Positions 1 through 11,000 are shown, numbered from the stretch's first letter. The stretch is 35,717 nt of DNA from Comamonadaceae bacterium (GCA_025352965.1 JANXRP010000195.1:1-35717), one strand, 5' to 3'. The notes: generated from the letters alone by a model not told the origin. A program made the numbers and translations.

Positions 1-138
<138 letters not shown>

Positions 139-151
139 AGAGAATAAAAGT

Positions 152-227
152 AGGGGCGTAGCTCAATTGGCAGAGTGTCGGTCTCCAAAACCGAAGGTTG
201 GGGGTTCGAGGCCCTCCGCCCCTGCCA
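152..227 (+). tRNA. tRNA-Trp (CCA anticodon)
   Basis: The 76-base cloverleaf has a 7-bp acceptor stem (AGGGGCG with CGCCCCT) and a 5-bp anticodon stem (TCGGT with ACCGA). Its loop CTCCAAA has anticodon CCA at 185-187. The T arm has five G paired with CCCTC (one G-T) around a TTCGAGG loop, and the 3' CCA is encoded. It lies 13 bases after the tuf stop and 46 bases before secE, with no terminator between, so it is probably cut out of a tuf-secE transcript. Confidence 0.97.
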
Positions 228-273
228 CGATTCAATCCTGTTTCGTGGTGTGTTAGTTAAATAGAAAGAATTT

Positions 274-657
274 GTGGCCAATCAACCAGTACAAACTGTT
301 AACACGTTCGCGGATAAGGGCAAAGTCTATGGGGCTTTGCTTTTGGCGCTTGCGGCCGTCGCAGGGTTTTACCTGTTGGATAAGCAAGGTGTGCTTGTCC
401 AGTGGCTTGTTTTGGCTGTTGGACTCGCAGTTGCTGTCGTTCTGTACCTCCTGTCTGAGTCAGGTAAAGAATTGGTCGCACTATTTCGTGACTCTTGGCG
501 CGAACTAAAGAAAGTTGTCTGGCCTAGCCGCAAAGAGGCGATTCAATTGACGCTTTACGTATTCGGGTTTGTGGTTCTCATGGCTTTGATGCTGTGGATT
601 ACGGACAAAACTTTAGAGTGGGTGCTCTATGACCTTATTTTGGGATGGAAAAAATAA
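274..657 (+). CDS. secE: Preprotein translocase subunit SecE
   Basis: This 127-residue protein has the E. coli SecE length. SecE clamps the SecY channel in the inner membrane. Hydrophobic segments lie at about 19-35, 42-60 and 92-110. Before the last one is the amphipathic conserved region [20 protein letters not shown] at about 71-90, the SecE family signature. The start is GTG at 274, preceded by a purine-rich AGAAAGAA; no in-frame ATG lies upstream. The stop TAA shares its last A with the ATG of nusG, so the two are probably translationally coupled. SecE upstream of nusG is nearly universal in bacteria. Confidence 0.96.
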   Translation: MANQPVQTVNTFADKGKVYGALLLALAAVAGFYLLDKQGVLVQWLVLAVGLAVAVVLYLLSESGKELVALFRDSWRELKKVVWPSRKEAIQLTLYVFGFVVLMALMLWITDKTLEWVLYDLILGWKK

Positions 658-1256
658 TGAGTGATGCAGCAATGGTTGAGGCCTTAGCACCTGTTGATGG
701 TAAGTTGGCTGCGCCAACAAATCCTGATATGCGTTGGTACGTTGTTCATGCTTATTCAGGTATGGAAAAAGCGGTTGAACGTAACATCATGGAGCGCGTG
801 GTTCGTGCAGGTGTTGAGTCTAAATTTGGCCGTATTATGGTTCCCACCGAAGAAGTGGTTGAGATGAAAAATGGTCAACGTAAAACGACGGAGCGCAAAT
901 TCTTCCCGGGTTATGTGCTCGTCGAAATGATCATGGATGACGAGTCTTGGCACTTGGTAAAGCATACGAACAAGGTGACGGGTTTTGTGGGCGGTGGTCG
1001 TAATCAGCCCGTGCCGATTAGCCAAGCTGAGGTTCAAAAAATTGTCGATCAAATGAGTGATGGAGCGCATCATCCACGCCATAAAGTTGAATTCACCGTG
1101 GGTGAATATGTCCGCGTGAAAGAAGGCCCATTTGCGGACTTCAATGGCACGGTTGAAGAGGCGAATTACGAGAAAAATAAACTGCGTGTGGCGGTGACCA
1201 TTTTTGGTCGGTCCACGCCAGTGGAGCTTGAATTCTCACAAGTGGAAAAAGCTTAA
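657..1256 (+). CDS. nusG: Transcription termination/antitermination protein NusG
   Basis: NusG binds the RNA polymerase clamp, suppresses pausing, and links polymerase to Rho or to ribosomal S10. The NGN domain starts with [15 protein letters not shown] at about residue 26. The C-terminal KOW domain includes [21 protein letters not shown] chose ATG 657 (MSDAAMVEA), which overlaps the secE stop by one base and has GGGATGG just upstream. An in-frame ATG at 645 (MEKIMSD) is possible but lies inside secE with a poorer ribosome site. At 199 residues it exceeds the E. coli protein through an unstructured N-terminal extension of about 20 residues. Confidence 0.96.
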   Translation: MSDAAMVEALAPVDGKLAAPTNPDMRWYVVHAYSGMEKAVERNIMERVVRAGVESKFGRIMVPTEEVVEMKNGQRKTTERKFFPGYVLVEMIMDDESWHLVKHTNKVTGFVGGGRNQPVPISQAEVQKIVDQMSDGAHHPRHKVEFTVGEYVRVKEGPFADFNGTVEEANYEKNKLRVAVTIFGRSTPVELEFSQVEKA

Positions 1257-1275
1257 TTTAGTTTAAAAATTTGAT

Positions 1276-1329
1276 GCTGTACTCACCGACTCGGTGCAGC
1301 GTTTGAGGTAAGAGTCGCTCACCCAAACG
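1276..1329 (+). promoter_or_regulatory. Structured nusG-rplK leader, candidate L1 binding site
   Basis: Two adjacent hairpins can be drawn. The first pairs GCTG (1276-1279) with CAGC (1297-1300) and, after a four-base bulge TACT, CACCG (1284-1288) with CGGTG (1292-1296). The second pairs CGTTTG (1300-1305) with CAAACG (1324-1329) and GGT with ACC, with one bulged A. In E. coli, L1 represses the L11-L1 operon by binding a leader structure just before rplK that imitates its 23S rRNA site. Position and asymmetric bulge fit that role, but the assignment is inference; I have not compared it with a covariance model. Confidence 0.5.
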
Positions 1330-1390
1330 GGGAGCTTTAGGCGGCAATTGTGTTGATCCTAGAGCGTCTGAACCCGAAAAGGAAAAAACT

Positions 1391-1822
1391 ATGGCAAAGA
1401 AAATTGTCGGTTTTATTAAGCTGCAAGTTCCAGCGGGTAAAGCCAATCCATCGCCCCCTATTGGCCCAGCTCTGGGTCAACGTGGTTTGAACATCATGGA
1501 ATTTTGCAAAGCGTTTAACGCGCAGACCCAAGGTATGGAGCCAGGCATGCCTGTGCCCGTCACGATTACGGCATTTGCTGACAAGAGCTTCACGTTTGTG
1601 ATGGGTACTGCGCCTGCCACTTACATGATTAAAAAAGCGATCAATCTTGTTAAAGGCTCTGCTCGTCCGCACACGGACAAAGTGGGCAAAATTACACGCG
1701 CACAGTTAGAAGCGATTGCAACCGCAAAAATGAAAAATCTGACAGCTGCCGATATGGATGCAGCGGTTCGTACGATTGCTGGTTCTGCTCGCTCCATGGG
1801 CGTGACTGTGGAGGGCGTGTAA
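1391..1822 (+). CDS. rplK: 50S ribosomal protein L11
   Basis: L11 forms the base of the L7/L12 stalk and binds 23S rRNA in the GTPase-associated centre. The 143-residue product has the normal length and shows the N-terminal signature [20 protein letters not shown], followed by [20 protein letters not shown]. The C-terminal RNA-binding domain includes [24 protein letters not shown] lies about seven bases before ATG 1391. rplA starts two bases after the stop, so L11 and L1 are made from one coupled message. Confidence 0.98.
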   Translation: MAKKIVGFIKLQVPAGKANPSPPIGPALGQRGLNIMEFCKAFNAQTQGMEPGMPVPVTITAFADKSFTFVMGTAPATYMIKKAINLVKGSARPHTDKVGKITRAQLEAIATAKMKNLTAADMDAAVRTIAGSARSMGVTVEGV

Positions 1823-1824
1823 TC

Positions 1825-2520
1825 ATGGCCAAATTAACTAAAAAACAAAAACTCTCTGCTGGCAAAATTGATAGCAACAAGCTGTACCCTATTGGCGAAG
1901 CTCTTGCGTTGGTTCAGCAGTACGCAACTGCTAAGTTTGACGAGTCCATCGACGTTGCTGTGCAGCTCGGTATTGACGCTAAGAAATCAGATCAAGTGGT
2001 CCGTGGTGCTGTAGTTCTGCCAAACGGCACGGGTAAAACAGTTCGTGTAGCGGTGTTCGCTCAGGGTGCTAAAGCTGAAGAAGCTAAAGCTGCTGGCGCT
2101 GATATCGTTGGCATGGACGATTTGGCTGCTATGGTCAAAGCTGGCGATATGCCTTTCGATGTGGTGATTGCTGCGCCAGACGCGATGCGTGTCGTCGGTA
2201 CGCTGGGTCAGATCCTTGGCCCACGCGGTTTGATGCCTAACCCGAAAGTGGGTACGGTCACGCCAGACGTTGCGACCGCTGTAAAAAATGCTAAAGCAGG
2301 TCAAGTGCAATTCCGCGTTGACAAAGCTGGTATTGTGCACTCGACCTTGGGTCGTCGCTCGTTTACTGCAGAGCAAATCCAAGGTAACTTGGCTGCGCTC
2401 TTAGAGGCTTTAACAAAAGCAAAGCCAGCTTCAAGCAAAGGTGTTTACCTGCGCAAGGCTGCTGTGTCCTCCACCATGGGTGTAGGTGCACGTATAGATT
2501 TACAAAGTGTGGCTGCGTAA
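1825..2520 (+). CDS. rplA: 50S ribosomal protein L1
   Basis: L1 builds the mobile L1 stalk near the E site and in many bacteria represses its own rplK-rplA message. The 231-residue protein carries the family signature [19 protein letters not shown] in the middle and the RNA-contacting [19 protein letters not shown] region. Its ribosome binding site GGAGGG lies inside the last codons of rplK. A 202-base spacer with leader-like structure separates it from rplJ. Confidence 0.98.
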   Translation: MAKLTKKQKLSAGKIDSNKLYPIGEALALVQQYATAKFDESIDVAVQLGIDAKKSDQVVRGAVVLPNGTGKTVRVAVFAQGAKAEEAKAAGADIVGMDDLAAMVKAGDMPFDVVIAAPDAMRVVGTLGQILGPRGLMPNPKVGTVTPDVATAVKNAKAGQVQFRVDKAGIVHSTLGRRSFTAEQIQGNLAALLEALTKAKPASSKGVYLRKAAVSSTMGVGARIDLQSVAA

Positions 2521-2564
2521 GCAGGCATAACTTGTGAAGTGGTGAGCTAAAACTCATCCAAGAC

Positions 2565-2617
2565 GGTTGGTGCTAATTGATGTGGCTTCGGCAAGTCAAG
2601 AGGCTTAATTCCCAACC
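2565..2617 (+). promoter_or_regulatory. Probable L10-type leader before rplJ
   Basis: The spacer 2521-2722 between rplA and rplJ has no reading frame of interest. It can form a long stem: GGTTGG (2565-2570) with CCAACC (2612-2617), then an uneven internal loop (TGCT against a single C), then AATT (2575-2578) with AATT (2607-2610). A stem broken by an asymmetric loop resembles the kink-turn that L10(L12)4 binds in known rplJ leaders of E. coli and Firmicutes. The fold is drawn by hand and the protein partner is inferred from position. Confidence 0.5.
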
Positions 2618-2722
2618 TAGACGGGCGTGCTTACTGACTTCAGTTAAATGAAATTAGTTGGTCGCTAAAAAATGGCCGTGTTCTGAGATGTTATCGATGA
2701 ACACATTTTGAAGGAGAGAACT

Positions 2723-3223
2723 TTGAGTCTTAACCGCAGTGAGAAATCCGCCGTCATTGAAGAAGTGACAGGCCTCGCCGCAAAAGCTCAGACACTCGTT
2801 ATTGCTGAATACCGTGGTATCACAGTGCAAGCAATGACCAAACTGCGCGTCGAAGCTCGCAGCAAAGGTGTGAGTCTCAGTGTGCTTAAAAACACACTGG
2901 CACGCCGTGCTGTGGCTGGAAGCCCGTTTGAAGTCGTGTCCGAGCAGATGACAGGTCCGCTCATTTATGGCTTTTCAGAAGACGCAGTTGCAGCCGCGAA
3001 AGTGGTTGCTGACTTCGCGAAAACTAACGACAAGTTAGTGATTCGTGCAGGTGCGTTTGCTGGCAAGTTATTAGATGTAGCGGGTGTTAAGCAATTAGCA
3101 AGCATTCCAAGTCGGGAAGTGCTCTTGTCACAAATTTGTGGTTTGCTCATGTCGCCTATCACGCGTACCGCACGTGTGTTGGCTGTATTGGCAGAGAAAA
3201 AAGGCGAAGTGGCTGCTGCTTAA
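2723..3223 (+). CDS. rplJ: 50S ribosomal protein L10
   Basis: L10 anchors the L7/L12 dimers to the ribosomal stalk and, with L12, represses rplJL translation in many bacteria. The 166-residue product starts [14 protein letters not shown] and includes [18 protein letters not shown], typical of the L10 RNA-binding domain. The C-terminal helix that docks L12 follows. I place the start at TTG 2723, because AAGGAGAG lies five bases upstream and betaproteobacterial homologues begin at this point. A TTG at 2708 would put the Shine-Dalgarno inside the gene. A rare TTG start in a highly expressed gene fits translational control by the leader upstream. Confidence 0.95.
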   Translation: MSLNRSEKSAVIEEVTGLAAKAQTLVIAEYRGITVQAMTKLRVEARSKGVSLSVLKNTLARRAVAGSPFEVVSEQMTGPLIYGFSEDAVAAAKVVADFAKTNDKLVIRAGAFAGKLLDVAGVKQLASIPSREVLLSQICGLLMSPITRTARVLAVLAEKKGEVAAA

Positions 3224-3271
3224 TTGCACGAGCTACTTTACGTAACAACTAAAGAAATATTGGAATTGAAA

Positions 3272-3643
3272 ATGGCATTTGATAAAGACGCATTTTTGAC
3301 CGCACTCGATACGATGTCGGTTATGGACCTCAACGACTTGGTGAAAGCCATCGAAGAGAAATTTGGCGTGAGCGCTGCTGCTGCTGCGGGTCCCGCTGCT
3401 GCTGCGGGTCCCGCTGCTGCTGCTGAAGAGAAGACCGAATTCAATGTCGTTCTGCTCGAGGCTGGCGCTAACAAGGTATCCGTCATTAAGGCAGTTCGCG
3501 AGATCACTGGTCTAGGCTTGAAAGAAGCTAAAGACATGGTTGACGGCGCACCTAAGGCAGTTAAAGAAGGCGCAAACAAGGCTGATGCTGAAGCTGCTAA
3601 GAAGAAGCTTGAAGAAGCTGGCGCTAAGGCCGAACTCAAATAA
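3272..3643 (+). CDS. rplL: 50S ribosomal protein L7/L12
   Basis: L7/L12 is the multicopy stalk protein that recruits translational GTPases. The 123-residue product has an N-terminal dimerisation domain (about 1-33, [20 protein letters not shown]) and an alanine-rich hinge (about 35-53). The C-terminal factor-binding domain holds [23 protein letters not shown] 3272 is the conserved family start; the frame is open upstream to 3224 but that extension is not family-like. The Shine-Dalgarno is weak (GGAATTG). The hinge contains an exact 18-base tandem duplication. An attenuator and then rpoB follow. Confidence 0.97.
   Translation: MAFDKDAFLTALDTMSVMDLNDLVKAIEEKFGVSAAAAAGPAAAAGPAAAAEEKTEFNVVLLEAGANKVSVIKAVREITGLGLKEAKDMVDGAPKAVKEGANKADAEAAKKKLEEAGAKAELK
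3377..3412 (+). repeat. Two perfect 18-bp tandem repeats in the rplL hinge
   Basis: The 18-base unit GCTGCTGCTGCGGGTCCC occurs at 3377-3394 and again, identical, at 3395-3412. It is followed by a partial third copy of four GCT triplets. Each unit adds six hinge residues of Ala/Gly/Pro type without changing the frame. Unit number could vary by slippage or unequal recombination and would change the stalk's linker length. Confidence 0.9.
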
Positions 3644-3655
3644 GAGGTCACCATC

Positions 3656-3693
3656 AAGCACATTGGCTAATTCAGTTAGCGAGTGTGCTTTTT
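3656..3693 (+). terminator. Intrinsic terminator/attenuator between rplL and rpoB
   Basis: AAGCACA (3656-3662) pairs with TGTGCTT (3684-3690), enclosing an inner stem GCTAA (3666-3670) with TTAGC (3676-3680). A run of five T follows at 3689-3693. In E. coli a partial terminator in the same place lowers rpoBC expression relative to rplL. Since rpoB has no obvious promoter of its own here, this element probably works by partial read-through too. Confidence 0.8.
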
Positions 3694-3715
3694 AGTGTTT
3701 TCTGCAAAGAAAAAT

Positions 3716-3783
3716 AACTTGGTTCGGGTGTGGTGCAATGCCACACCGTCCGCCAATGACTGGTAGTGGCCAGTCACCAAGTT
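3716..3783 (+). promoter_or_regulatory. Possible three-way-junction RNA upstream of rpoB
   Basis: A closing stem AACTTGGT (3716-3723) with ACCAAGTT (3776-3783) encloses two hairpins. These are GGTGTGG/CCACACC (3727-3733 with 3741-3747) and GACTGG/CCAGTC (3758-3763 with 3770-3775). The first hairpin's loop bases TGCAA (3734-3738) can also pair with TTGCA (3782-3786), giving an alternative or pseudoknotted form that would open the closing stem. The rpoB ribosome site AAGGGG is about 45 bases further on. Function is not known to me; control of rpoBC expression is inferred from place. Confidence 0.5.
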
Positions 3784-3839
3784 GCACTGTCATTTAGTGA
3801 TTTATTCACATCAATTTGAAACTTCAAAAGGGGTGTTCT

Positions 3840-6800
3840 ATGGCCAGCACGCAAACCAAACAGGCGTATTCATTTACTGAGCGCAAACGTATTCGCAAAA
3901 GCTTCGGCGGTCGCGAAAATGTTATTGCCATTCCATATTTGCTGCAAATGCAGCGAGACGCTTATGTGTCGTTTTTGCAGGCAGATGTCGCTAACAAAGA
4001 CCGTGTTGATTTAGGACTGCAAGCAGCGTTTACGGCAGCCTTCCCCATCGTCTCGCATAACGGTTTTGTCGAGATGAAGTTCCTTGAGTACAACCTTGGC
4101 AAGCCAGCTTTTGATGTGCGTGAATGCCAAACGCGTGGTTTGACGTTCGGTTCGGCCGTGCGTGCTCGTGTGCAGCTCATTATTTATGACCGCGAGACTT
4201 CGACGCCGCAATCCAAGGTGGTTAAAGAAGTGAAAGAGCAAGAAGTTTACATGGGGCAAGTGCCTTTGATGACGGATAAAGGTTCGTTCATCATCAACGG
4301 TACTGAGCGCGTGATCGTATCTCAGTTGCACCGTAGCCCTGGCGTGTTTTTTGAGCACGATAAGGGCAAAACGCACAGCTCGGGCAAATTGCTTTTTTCT
4401 GCTCGTATCATCCCATACCGCGGCTCGTGGCTCGATTTTGAATTCGATCCAAAAGATATCCTGTACTTTCGCGTCGATCGTCGCCGCAAAATGCCTGTAA
4501 CCACTTTGCTCAAAGCGATTGGTTTGAACAATGAGTCGATCCTCGCTAACTTCTTTGTGAATGATGCGTTCAAATTGATGGACAGTGGTGCACAAATGGC
4601 CTTCGTGGCCGAGCGTTTACGCGGTGAAGTCGCCCGCTTTGACATTACTGACAAAAAAGGTAATGTGGTTGTCGCCAAAGACAAGCGAGTTACCGCGCGT
4701 CACACTAAGGAGTTGGAAGCTTCCAGCACCACTCATATCAGCGTGCCAGAAGACTTCTTGCTAGGTCGCGTTTTGGCTAACAACATTGTTGAGGCTGAGA
4801 CGGGCGAAATTATTGCCAAAGCTAACGACGAGTTGACTGAAGTGTTGCTCAAAAAATTGCGCAGCAGCGGCATCACCGACATTGCGTGTATCTATACCAA
4901 CGAACTTGATCAGGGCGCCTATATTTCGCAGACTTTGCGTTCAGATGAGACTGCTGATGAGTTAGCGGCGCGCGTGGCTATTTACCGCATGATGCGTCCT
5001 GGTGAGCCACCAACAGAAGACGCTGTGCAAGCACTCTTCCAGCGCCTGTTCTACAACCCAGACACCTATGATTTGTCACGTGTGGGTCGTATGAAATTCA
5101 ATGCCCGTGTGGGTCGTCCAGAATCTACGGGTTCTATGGTGCTGTCTAACGACGACATCATGCATGTGGTGAAAATTTTGGTTGACTTGCGTAACGGCAA
5201 CGGTCAAGTCGATGACATTGATCACCTCGGCAATCGCCGAGTCCGCTGTGTGGGCGAGTTGGCTGAAAACCAATACCGTGTGGGTCTGGCGCGTATCGAG
5301 AAGGCTGTTAAAGAGCGTTTAGGTCAAGCCGAAGGCGGTCCTGGACAAGAGCCACTCATGCCGCATGACTTGATTAATTCCAAGCCGATTACAGCTTCAC
5401 TCAAAGAGTTCTTTGGGTCAAGCCAACTGTCGCAGTTTATGGATCAAACTAATCCATTGTCTGAAATCACGCACAAACGCCGTGTCTCTGCGCTTGGACC
5501 TGGCGGTTTGACGCGCGAGCGTGCTGGCTTTGAAGTCCGTGACGTGCACGTTACGCATTACGGTCGCGTTTGCCCAATTGAGACACCTGAAGGTCCAAAC
5601 ATTGGACTTATCAACTCACTGGCACTGTATGCACGTTTAAATGAATACGGGTTCATTGAAACGCCGTATCGCCGCGTGATTGATGGCAAAGTAACCAAGC
5701 AAATTGATTATTTGTCGGCTATCGAAGAGGGTAAATATGTGATCGCTCAGGCCAATGTAGTGTTAGATGCAGAAGGCACATTGACCGGTGATTTAATTTC
5801 TGCTCGCGAGATGGGTGAGTCGGTGCTCTTGGGCGCTGAGCGTATCCAATATATGGACGTGTCGCCTGCGCAGATCGTATCGGTTGCGGCATCTCTCGTG
5901 CCGTTCTTAGAACATGACGATGCGAATCGTGCGCTGATGGGTGCGAATATGCAGCGTCAAGCTGTGCCTGTGCTGCGCCCTGAAAAAGCCTTTGTCGGAA
6001 CGGGCATTGAACGCGTTGCGGCTATTGACTCTGGCACTGTGGTGACTGCGACGCGCGGTGGTGTGGTGGACTATGTGGACGCGAGTCGGATTGTGGTTCG
6101 CGTCAATGACTCCGAGGCGCAAGCTGGTGAAGTCGGTGTTGATATCTACAACCTAATTAAGTACCAGCGCTCCAACCAAAACACGAATATCCATCAACGT
6201 CCTATCGTCAAACTGGGTGACAAAATCGCCAAAGGTGATGTGGTGGCCGATGGTGCTTCCACCGATTTGGGTGAATTGGCTTTGGGGCAAAACATGCTGG
6301 TGGCCTTCATGCCTTGGAATGGTTACAACTTTGAAGACTCGATCATGATTTCTGAGCGTGTCGTGTCAGAAGACCGCTACACCTCGATCCATATTGAAGA
6401 ATTGACGATTGCCGCTCGTGATACGAAACTTGGCGCAGAAGAAATTACGCGTGATATTCCGAACTTGGCGGAACAACAACTCAATCGTTTGGACGAATCG
6501 GGCATCATCTATGTGGGCGCAGAAGTTCAGCCTGGCGATACGTTGGTTGGCAAGGTCACGCCTAAAGGCGAGACCACGCTCACACCAGAAGAGAAGTTGC
6601 TTCGCGCCATCTTTGGTGAGAAAGCCAGCGACGTGAAAGATACATCTTTGCGTGTCAGTCAAGGCAGCTCAGGTACGGTCATTGACGTGCAAGTGTTCAC
6701 TCGCGAAGGTATTGTGCGTGACAAGCGTGCACAGCAAATTATTGACGACGAGCTCAAGCGCTTCCGTCTCGATTTGAATGATCAGTTACGTATTGTGGAA

Positions 6801-7985
6801 GCTGATGCGTTTGACCGTATTGAAAAACTGTTGAATGGCAAAACCGCGAACGGCGGACCTTCTAAGCTAGCTAAAGGTAGCAAGATCACTAAGGAATATT
6901 TGGCTTCGGTTGAGAAGTTCCATTGGTTTGATATTCGTCCTGCTGACGAAGATGTGGCCGCATCGCTTGAGTCCATTAAAAATGCGATGGAGCAAACTCG
7001 TCACGATTTCGATTTGGCTTTTGAAGAGAAGCGCACCAAGCTCACGCAAGGTGATGAGTTGCCACCAGGCGTGCTCAAAATGGTCAAGGTGTACTTGGCG
7101 GTCAAGCGTCGTTTGCAACCAGGTGACAAGATGGCAGGTCGCCATGGTAATAAGGGTGTGGTCTCCAAGATCGTGCCTGTCGAAGACATGCCATTTATGG
7201 CTGACGGCACACCTTGCGATATCGTTTTGAACCCCCTGGGTGTGCCTTCACGTATGAACGTTGGTCAGGTGCTTGAAGTCCATTTGGGCTGGGCTGCCAA
7301 AGGCATTGGCCAGCGCATCGGTGACTTGTTACAAGCCGAAGCGAAGGTAACTGAGCTTCGTCAGGCAATGGAAGTAATTTACAACAATTCAGGCAAAAAA
7401 GAAGATCTCTCCAAGTTGAAAGACGAGGATGTGCGCGAAATGGCTGTGCAGCTCTCCAAAGGCGTGACGTTTGCAACGCCCGTGTTTGATGGTGCTACCG
7501 AAACTGAAATTCAATCCATGTTGCAATTGGCTTATCCAGACGAAGTGGCCAAGAAAAAGGGTTTGAATGCGACTCGTACGCAAGCAGCGTTGTTTGATGG
7601 CCGCACAGGCGACAAATTTGAGCGCCCTGTCACGGTTGGCTACATGCATGTGCTCAAACTCCATCATTTGGTAGATGACAAGATGCACGCCCGCTCGACA
7701 GGCCCATACAGCTTGGTGACGCAGCAGCCACTAGGTGGTAAAGCCCAGTTTGGTGGTCAGCGCTTCGGTGAGATGGAAGTCTGGGCACTCGAGGCCTATG
7801 GCGCGTCGTACATCTTGCAAGAGATGCTCACGGTCAAGTCTGATGACGTGCAAGGTCGTACCAAAGTCTACGAGAGCATTGTCAAGGGTGAGCACACGAT
7901 TGAGGCTGGCATGCCCGAGTCGTTCAACGTGCTGGTCAAAGAGATCCGCTCGCTGGGTATCGACATGGACTTGGAAAAAGTTTGA
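3840..7985 (+). CDS. rpoB: DNA-directed RNA polymerase subunit beta
   Basis: The beta subunit forms half of the catalytic cleft of RNA polymerase. The 1381-residue protein is slightly longer than E. coli's 1342. Visible landmarks are the N-terminal [15 protein letters not shown], the rifampicin-binding cluster [20 protein letters not shown] from about residue 526, and [16 protein letters not shown] from about 1095 near the active centre. The end is [10 protein letters not shown]. The cluster keeps the usual drug-contacting Asp, His and Ser, so I see no common rifampicin-resistance change. ATG 3840 has AAGGGG six bases upstream; an in-frame TTG at 3816 is less likely. rpoC follows after 37 bases. 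Confidence 0.98.
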   Translation: MASTQTKQAYSFTERKRIRKSFGGRENVIAIPYLLQMQRDAYVSFLQADVANKDRVDLGLQAAFTAAFPIVSHNGFVEMKFLEYNLGKPAFDVRECQTRGLTFGSAVRARVQLIIYDRETSTPQSKVVKEVKEQEVYMGQVPLMTDKGSFIINGTERVIVSQLHRSPGVFFEHDKGKTHSSGKLLFSARIIPYRGSWLDFEFDPKDILYFRVDRRRKMPVTTLLKAIGLNNESILANFFVNDAFKLMDSGAQMAFVAERLRGEVARFDITDKKGNVVVAKDKRVTARHTKELEASSTTHISVPEDFLLGRVLANNIVEAETGEIIAKANDELTEVLLKKLRSSGITDIACIYTNELDQGAYISQTLRSDETADELAARVAIYRMMRPGEPPTEDAVQALFQRLFYNPDTYDLSRVGRMKFNARVGRPESTGSMVLSNDDIMHVVKILVDLRNGNGQVDDIDHLGNRRVRCVGELAENQYRVGLARIEKAVKERLGQAEGGPGQEPLMPHDLINSKPITASLKEFFGSSQLSQFMDQTNPLSEITHKRRVSALGPGGLTRERAGFEVRDVHVTHYGRVCPIETPEGPNIGLINSLALYARLNEYGFIETPYRRVIDGKVTKQIDYLSAIEEGKYVIAQANVVLDAEGTLTGDLISAREMGESVLLGAERIQYMDVSPAQIVSVAASLVPFLEHDDANRALMGANMQRQAVPVLRPEKAFVGTGIERVAAIDSGTVVTATRGGVVDYVDASRIVVRVNDSEAQAGEVGVDIYNLIKYQRSNQNTNIHQRPIVKLGDKIAKGDVVADGASTDLGELALGQNMLVAFMPWNGYNFEDSIMISERVVSEDRYTSIHIEELTIAARDTKLGAEEITRDIPNLAEQQLNRLDESGIIYVGAEVQPGDTLVGKVTPKGETTLTPEEKLLRAIFGEKASDVKDTSLRVSQGSSGTVIDVQVFTREGIVRDKRAQQIIDDELKRFRLDLNDQLRIVEADAFDRIEKLLNGKTANGGPSKLAKGSKITKEYLASVEKFHWFDIRPADEDVAASLESIKNAMEQTRHDFDLAFEEKRTKLTQGDELPPGVLKMVKVYLAVKRRLQPGDKMAGRHGNKGVVSKIVPVEDMPFMADGTPCDIVLNPLGVPSRMNVGQVLEVHLGWAAKGIGQRIGDLLQAEAKVTELRQAMEVIYNNSGKKEDLSKLKDEDVREMAVQLSKGVTFATPVFDGATETEIQSMLQLAYPDEVAKKKGLNATRTQAALFDGRTGDKFERPVTVGYMHVLKLHHLVDDKMHARSTGPYSLVTQQPLGGKAQFGGQRFGEMEVWALEAYGASYILQEMLTVKSDDVQGRTKVYESIVKGEHTIEAGMPESFNVLVKEIRSLGIDMDLEKV

Positions 7986-8022
7986 GTTTGATTGCTTTTA
8001 ATAAACAGATAAAGGAACACAC

Positions 8023-11000
8023 ATGAAATCCATTCTTGACCTCTTTAAGCAATTTACGCCTACTGAAAATTTCTCAGCCATCAAAATTGCGATGGCATCT
8101 CCTGAGAAAATTCGCTCATGGTCTTTTGGCGAAGTTAAAAAGCCAGAAACCATCAACTACCGCACATTCAAGCCTGAGCGTGATGGCCTGTTTTGCGCCA
8201 AGATTTTTGGACCTATCAAGGACTACGAATGCTTGTGCGGCAAATACAAGCGTCTCAAGCATCGCGGTGTGATCTGCGAGAAGTGCGGCGTTGAAGTCAC
8301 TCAAACCAAAGTGCGTCGCGAGCGCATGGGACACATCGATTTGGCTGCACCTTGCGCCCATATCTGGTTCCTCAAATCCTTGCCAAGCCGCTTAGGCATG
8401 GTGCTGGATATGACACTGCGTGATATTGAACGTGTGCTTTATTTTGAAGCATACGTGGTGACTGATCCTGGCATGACGCCGCTCAAAAAATACGGCATCA
8501 TGTCCGAAGACGAGTTTGATGCCAAAGAGCAAGAATACGGTGATGAGTTTGTGGCAAAAATGGGTGCGGAAGGCATTAAAGAGTTGCTCGCCAGCATTGA
8601 CATCGAAGGCGAAATCGAGCGCTTGCGTGGTGATTTGACGGGCTCTGAGACCAAAGTTAAAAAGAACTCGAAGCGCTTAAAAATTCTTGAAGCGTTCAAA
8701 AAATCAGGCATTAAGCCTGAATGGATGATTCTGGAAGTGCTGCCTGTGTTGCCACCTGATTTGCGCCCACTCGTGCCGCTAGATGGTGGACGTTTTGCAA
8801 CGTCGGATTTGAATGACCTCTATCGCCGCGTGATTAACCGTAATGGTCGCTTGGGTCGCCTGTTAGAGCTCAAAGCACCAGAGATCATTGCTCGCAATGA
8901 GAAACGCATGTTGCAAGAGGCGGTTGACTCGCTCTTAGACAATGGTCGCCGCGGTAAAGCCATGACGGGCGCTAACAAGCGCACGCTCAAGTCACTGGCT
9001 GACATGATTAAAGGCAAGGGCGGACGCTTCCGTCAGAACTTGCTGGGTAAGCGTGTGGATTATTCGGGTCGTTCTGTGATTACGGTCGGTCCAACGCTCA
9101 AGCTGCATCAGTGCGGTTTGCCAAAACTGATGGCGCTTGAACTCTTCAAGCCCTTCATCTTCTCTCGCCTTGAGGCGCTTGGCATTGCAACCACCATCAA
9201 AGCGGCGAAGAAAGAAGTCGAATCGGGCTCACCGATTGTTTGGGATTTGTTAGAGGAAGTGATTCGCGAGCATCCAGTGATGCTGAACCGCGCACCAACT
9301 CTACACCGCTTAGGCATCCAAGCGTTCGAGCCTATCTTGATTGAAGGCAAGGCAATTCAACTCCACCCACTTGTTTGCTCGGCATTTAATGCTGACTTTG
9401 ACGGTGACCAAATGGCGGTTCACGTGCCGTTGTCGGTTGAGGCGCAAATGGAAGCGCGTACGCTCATGTTGGCATCGAACAACATTTTGTTCCCCGCTTC
9501 AGGTGAACCATCTATCGTGCCATCACAAGACGTGGTGCTGGGGCTTTACTACGCAACGCGTGAACGTACCAACGCCAAAGGCGAGGGTTTGATTTTTGCG
9601 GACATCGCCGAAGTTGAGCGCGCTATGGACGCTGGCGTGACTGAAATCACCGCCAAAGTCAATGTCCGATTAACTGAGCATGTGCTCGACAAAGAGACAG
9701 GTGAGTTCACGCCATCAACCAAAATTTGGGCAACCACAGTCGGTCGTGCCTTGTTGTCTGAAATTTTGCCTAAAGGTTTGGCGTTTGAGAACATCAACAA
9801 AGCTTTGACGAAGAAAGAAATTTCTAAACTCATCAAGATGTCGTTCCGCAAGTGCGGACTCAAAGCTACTGTGGTGTTTGCTGATCAACTGTTGCAAGCA
9901 GGTTTCCGTTTGGCTACCAAAGCTGGCATTTCGATTTCGATCGACGACATGCTTGTGCCAAAAGAGAAAGAGGGCATCATTGCTCGCGCCGAGACGGAAG
10001 TGAAAGAAATTGCACAGCAATACGCATCAGGTCTCGTCACCGTTGGTGAGCGCTACAACAAGGTTGTGGACATCTGGGGCAAGGCAGGCGACGAAGTGTC
10101 TAAGGTCATGATGGCGCAGTTGGCAACAGAAAAAGTTGTCGATCGCCACGGTAAGACCGTGAACCAAGAGTCATTTAATTCCATCTATATGATGGCGGAC
10201 TCGGGTGCTCGCGGATCTGCAGCGCAGATTCGTCAGGTGGCGGGTATGCGCGGCTTGATGGCCAAGCCTGATGGCTCGATCATTGAGACGCCGATTAAAG
10301 CGAACTTCCGTGATGGTTTGAATGTGCTGGAGTATTTCATCTCCACGCACGGTGCGCGTAAAGGCTTGGCTGATACGGCGCTCAAAACAGCTAACTCAGG
10401 TTATTTAACTCGTCGTTTGGTGGACGTGACGCAAGATTTGGTGGTCCGTGAGCAAGATTGCGGCACTTACCTCGGCTCGACCATGCGCTCAATTGTTGAG
10501 GGTGGAGAGACGATGGAAGCACTAAGAGACCGCGTGCTTGGACGCTCGACTGCTGAAGAAGTGCTGCATCCTGAAACACGTGCTGTGCTCATGGAGTCGG
10601 GTGTCTTGTTGGATGAAGACAACATCGAAATGCTGGAAGCCGCTGGTGTTGACGAAATTAAAGTGCGCACAGCACTGACATGCGAAACACGTTTTGGTAT
10701 TTGTGCCAAGTGCTACGGACGCGATCTTGGACGCGGTGGTCTGATTAACGCTGGCGAAGCCGTCGGTGTGATTGCAGCGCAGTCGATTGGCGAGCCAGGC
10801 ACGCAGTTGACCATGCGTACGTTCCACATTGGTGGTGCGGCTTCTCGTGCAGCCGTGATCTCTAACGTAGAAGCTAAATCTAGTGGCATGATTGGTTTCA
10901 ATGCCACGATGCGTTACGTGACTAATGGTAAAAAAGAGTTGGTTGTGATTGCGCGTTCAGGCGAAATTATCATTAACGATGAGCATGGTCGTGAGCGTGA

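Noticed and set aside
3374-3432. GCT triplet run considered as a microsatellite or CRISPR-like repeat
   Set aside because: It encodes the normal alanine-rich L7/L12 hinge; only the exact 18-bp duplication is worth noting.
3238-3663. 141-codon minus-strand frame opposite rplL
   Set aside because: It mirrors the alanine-rich hinge and codon bias of rplL, has low-complexity sequence, and no ribosome site or family likeness.
4011-4595. 194-codon minus-strand frame opposite rpoB
   Set aside because: It is a shadow of a conserved coding region; the composition is biased and no motif is recognisable.
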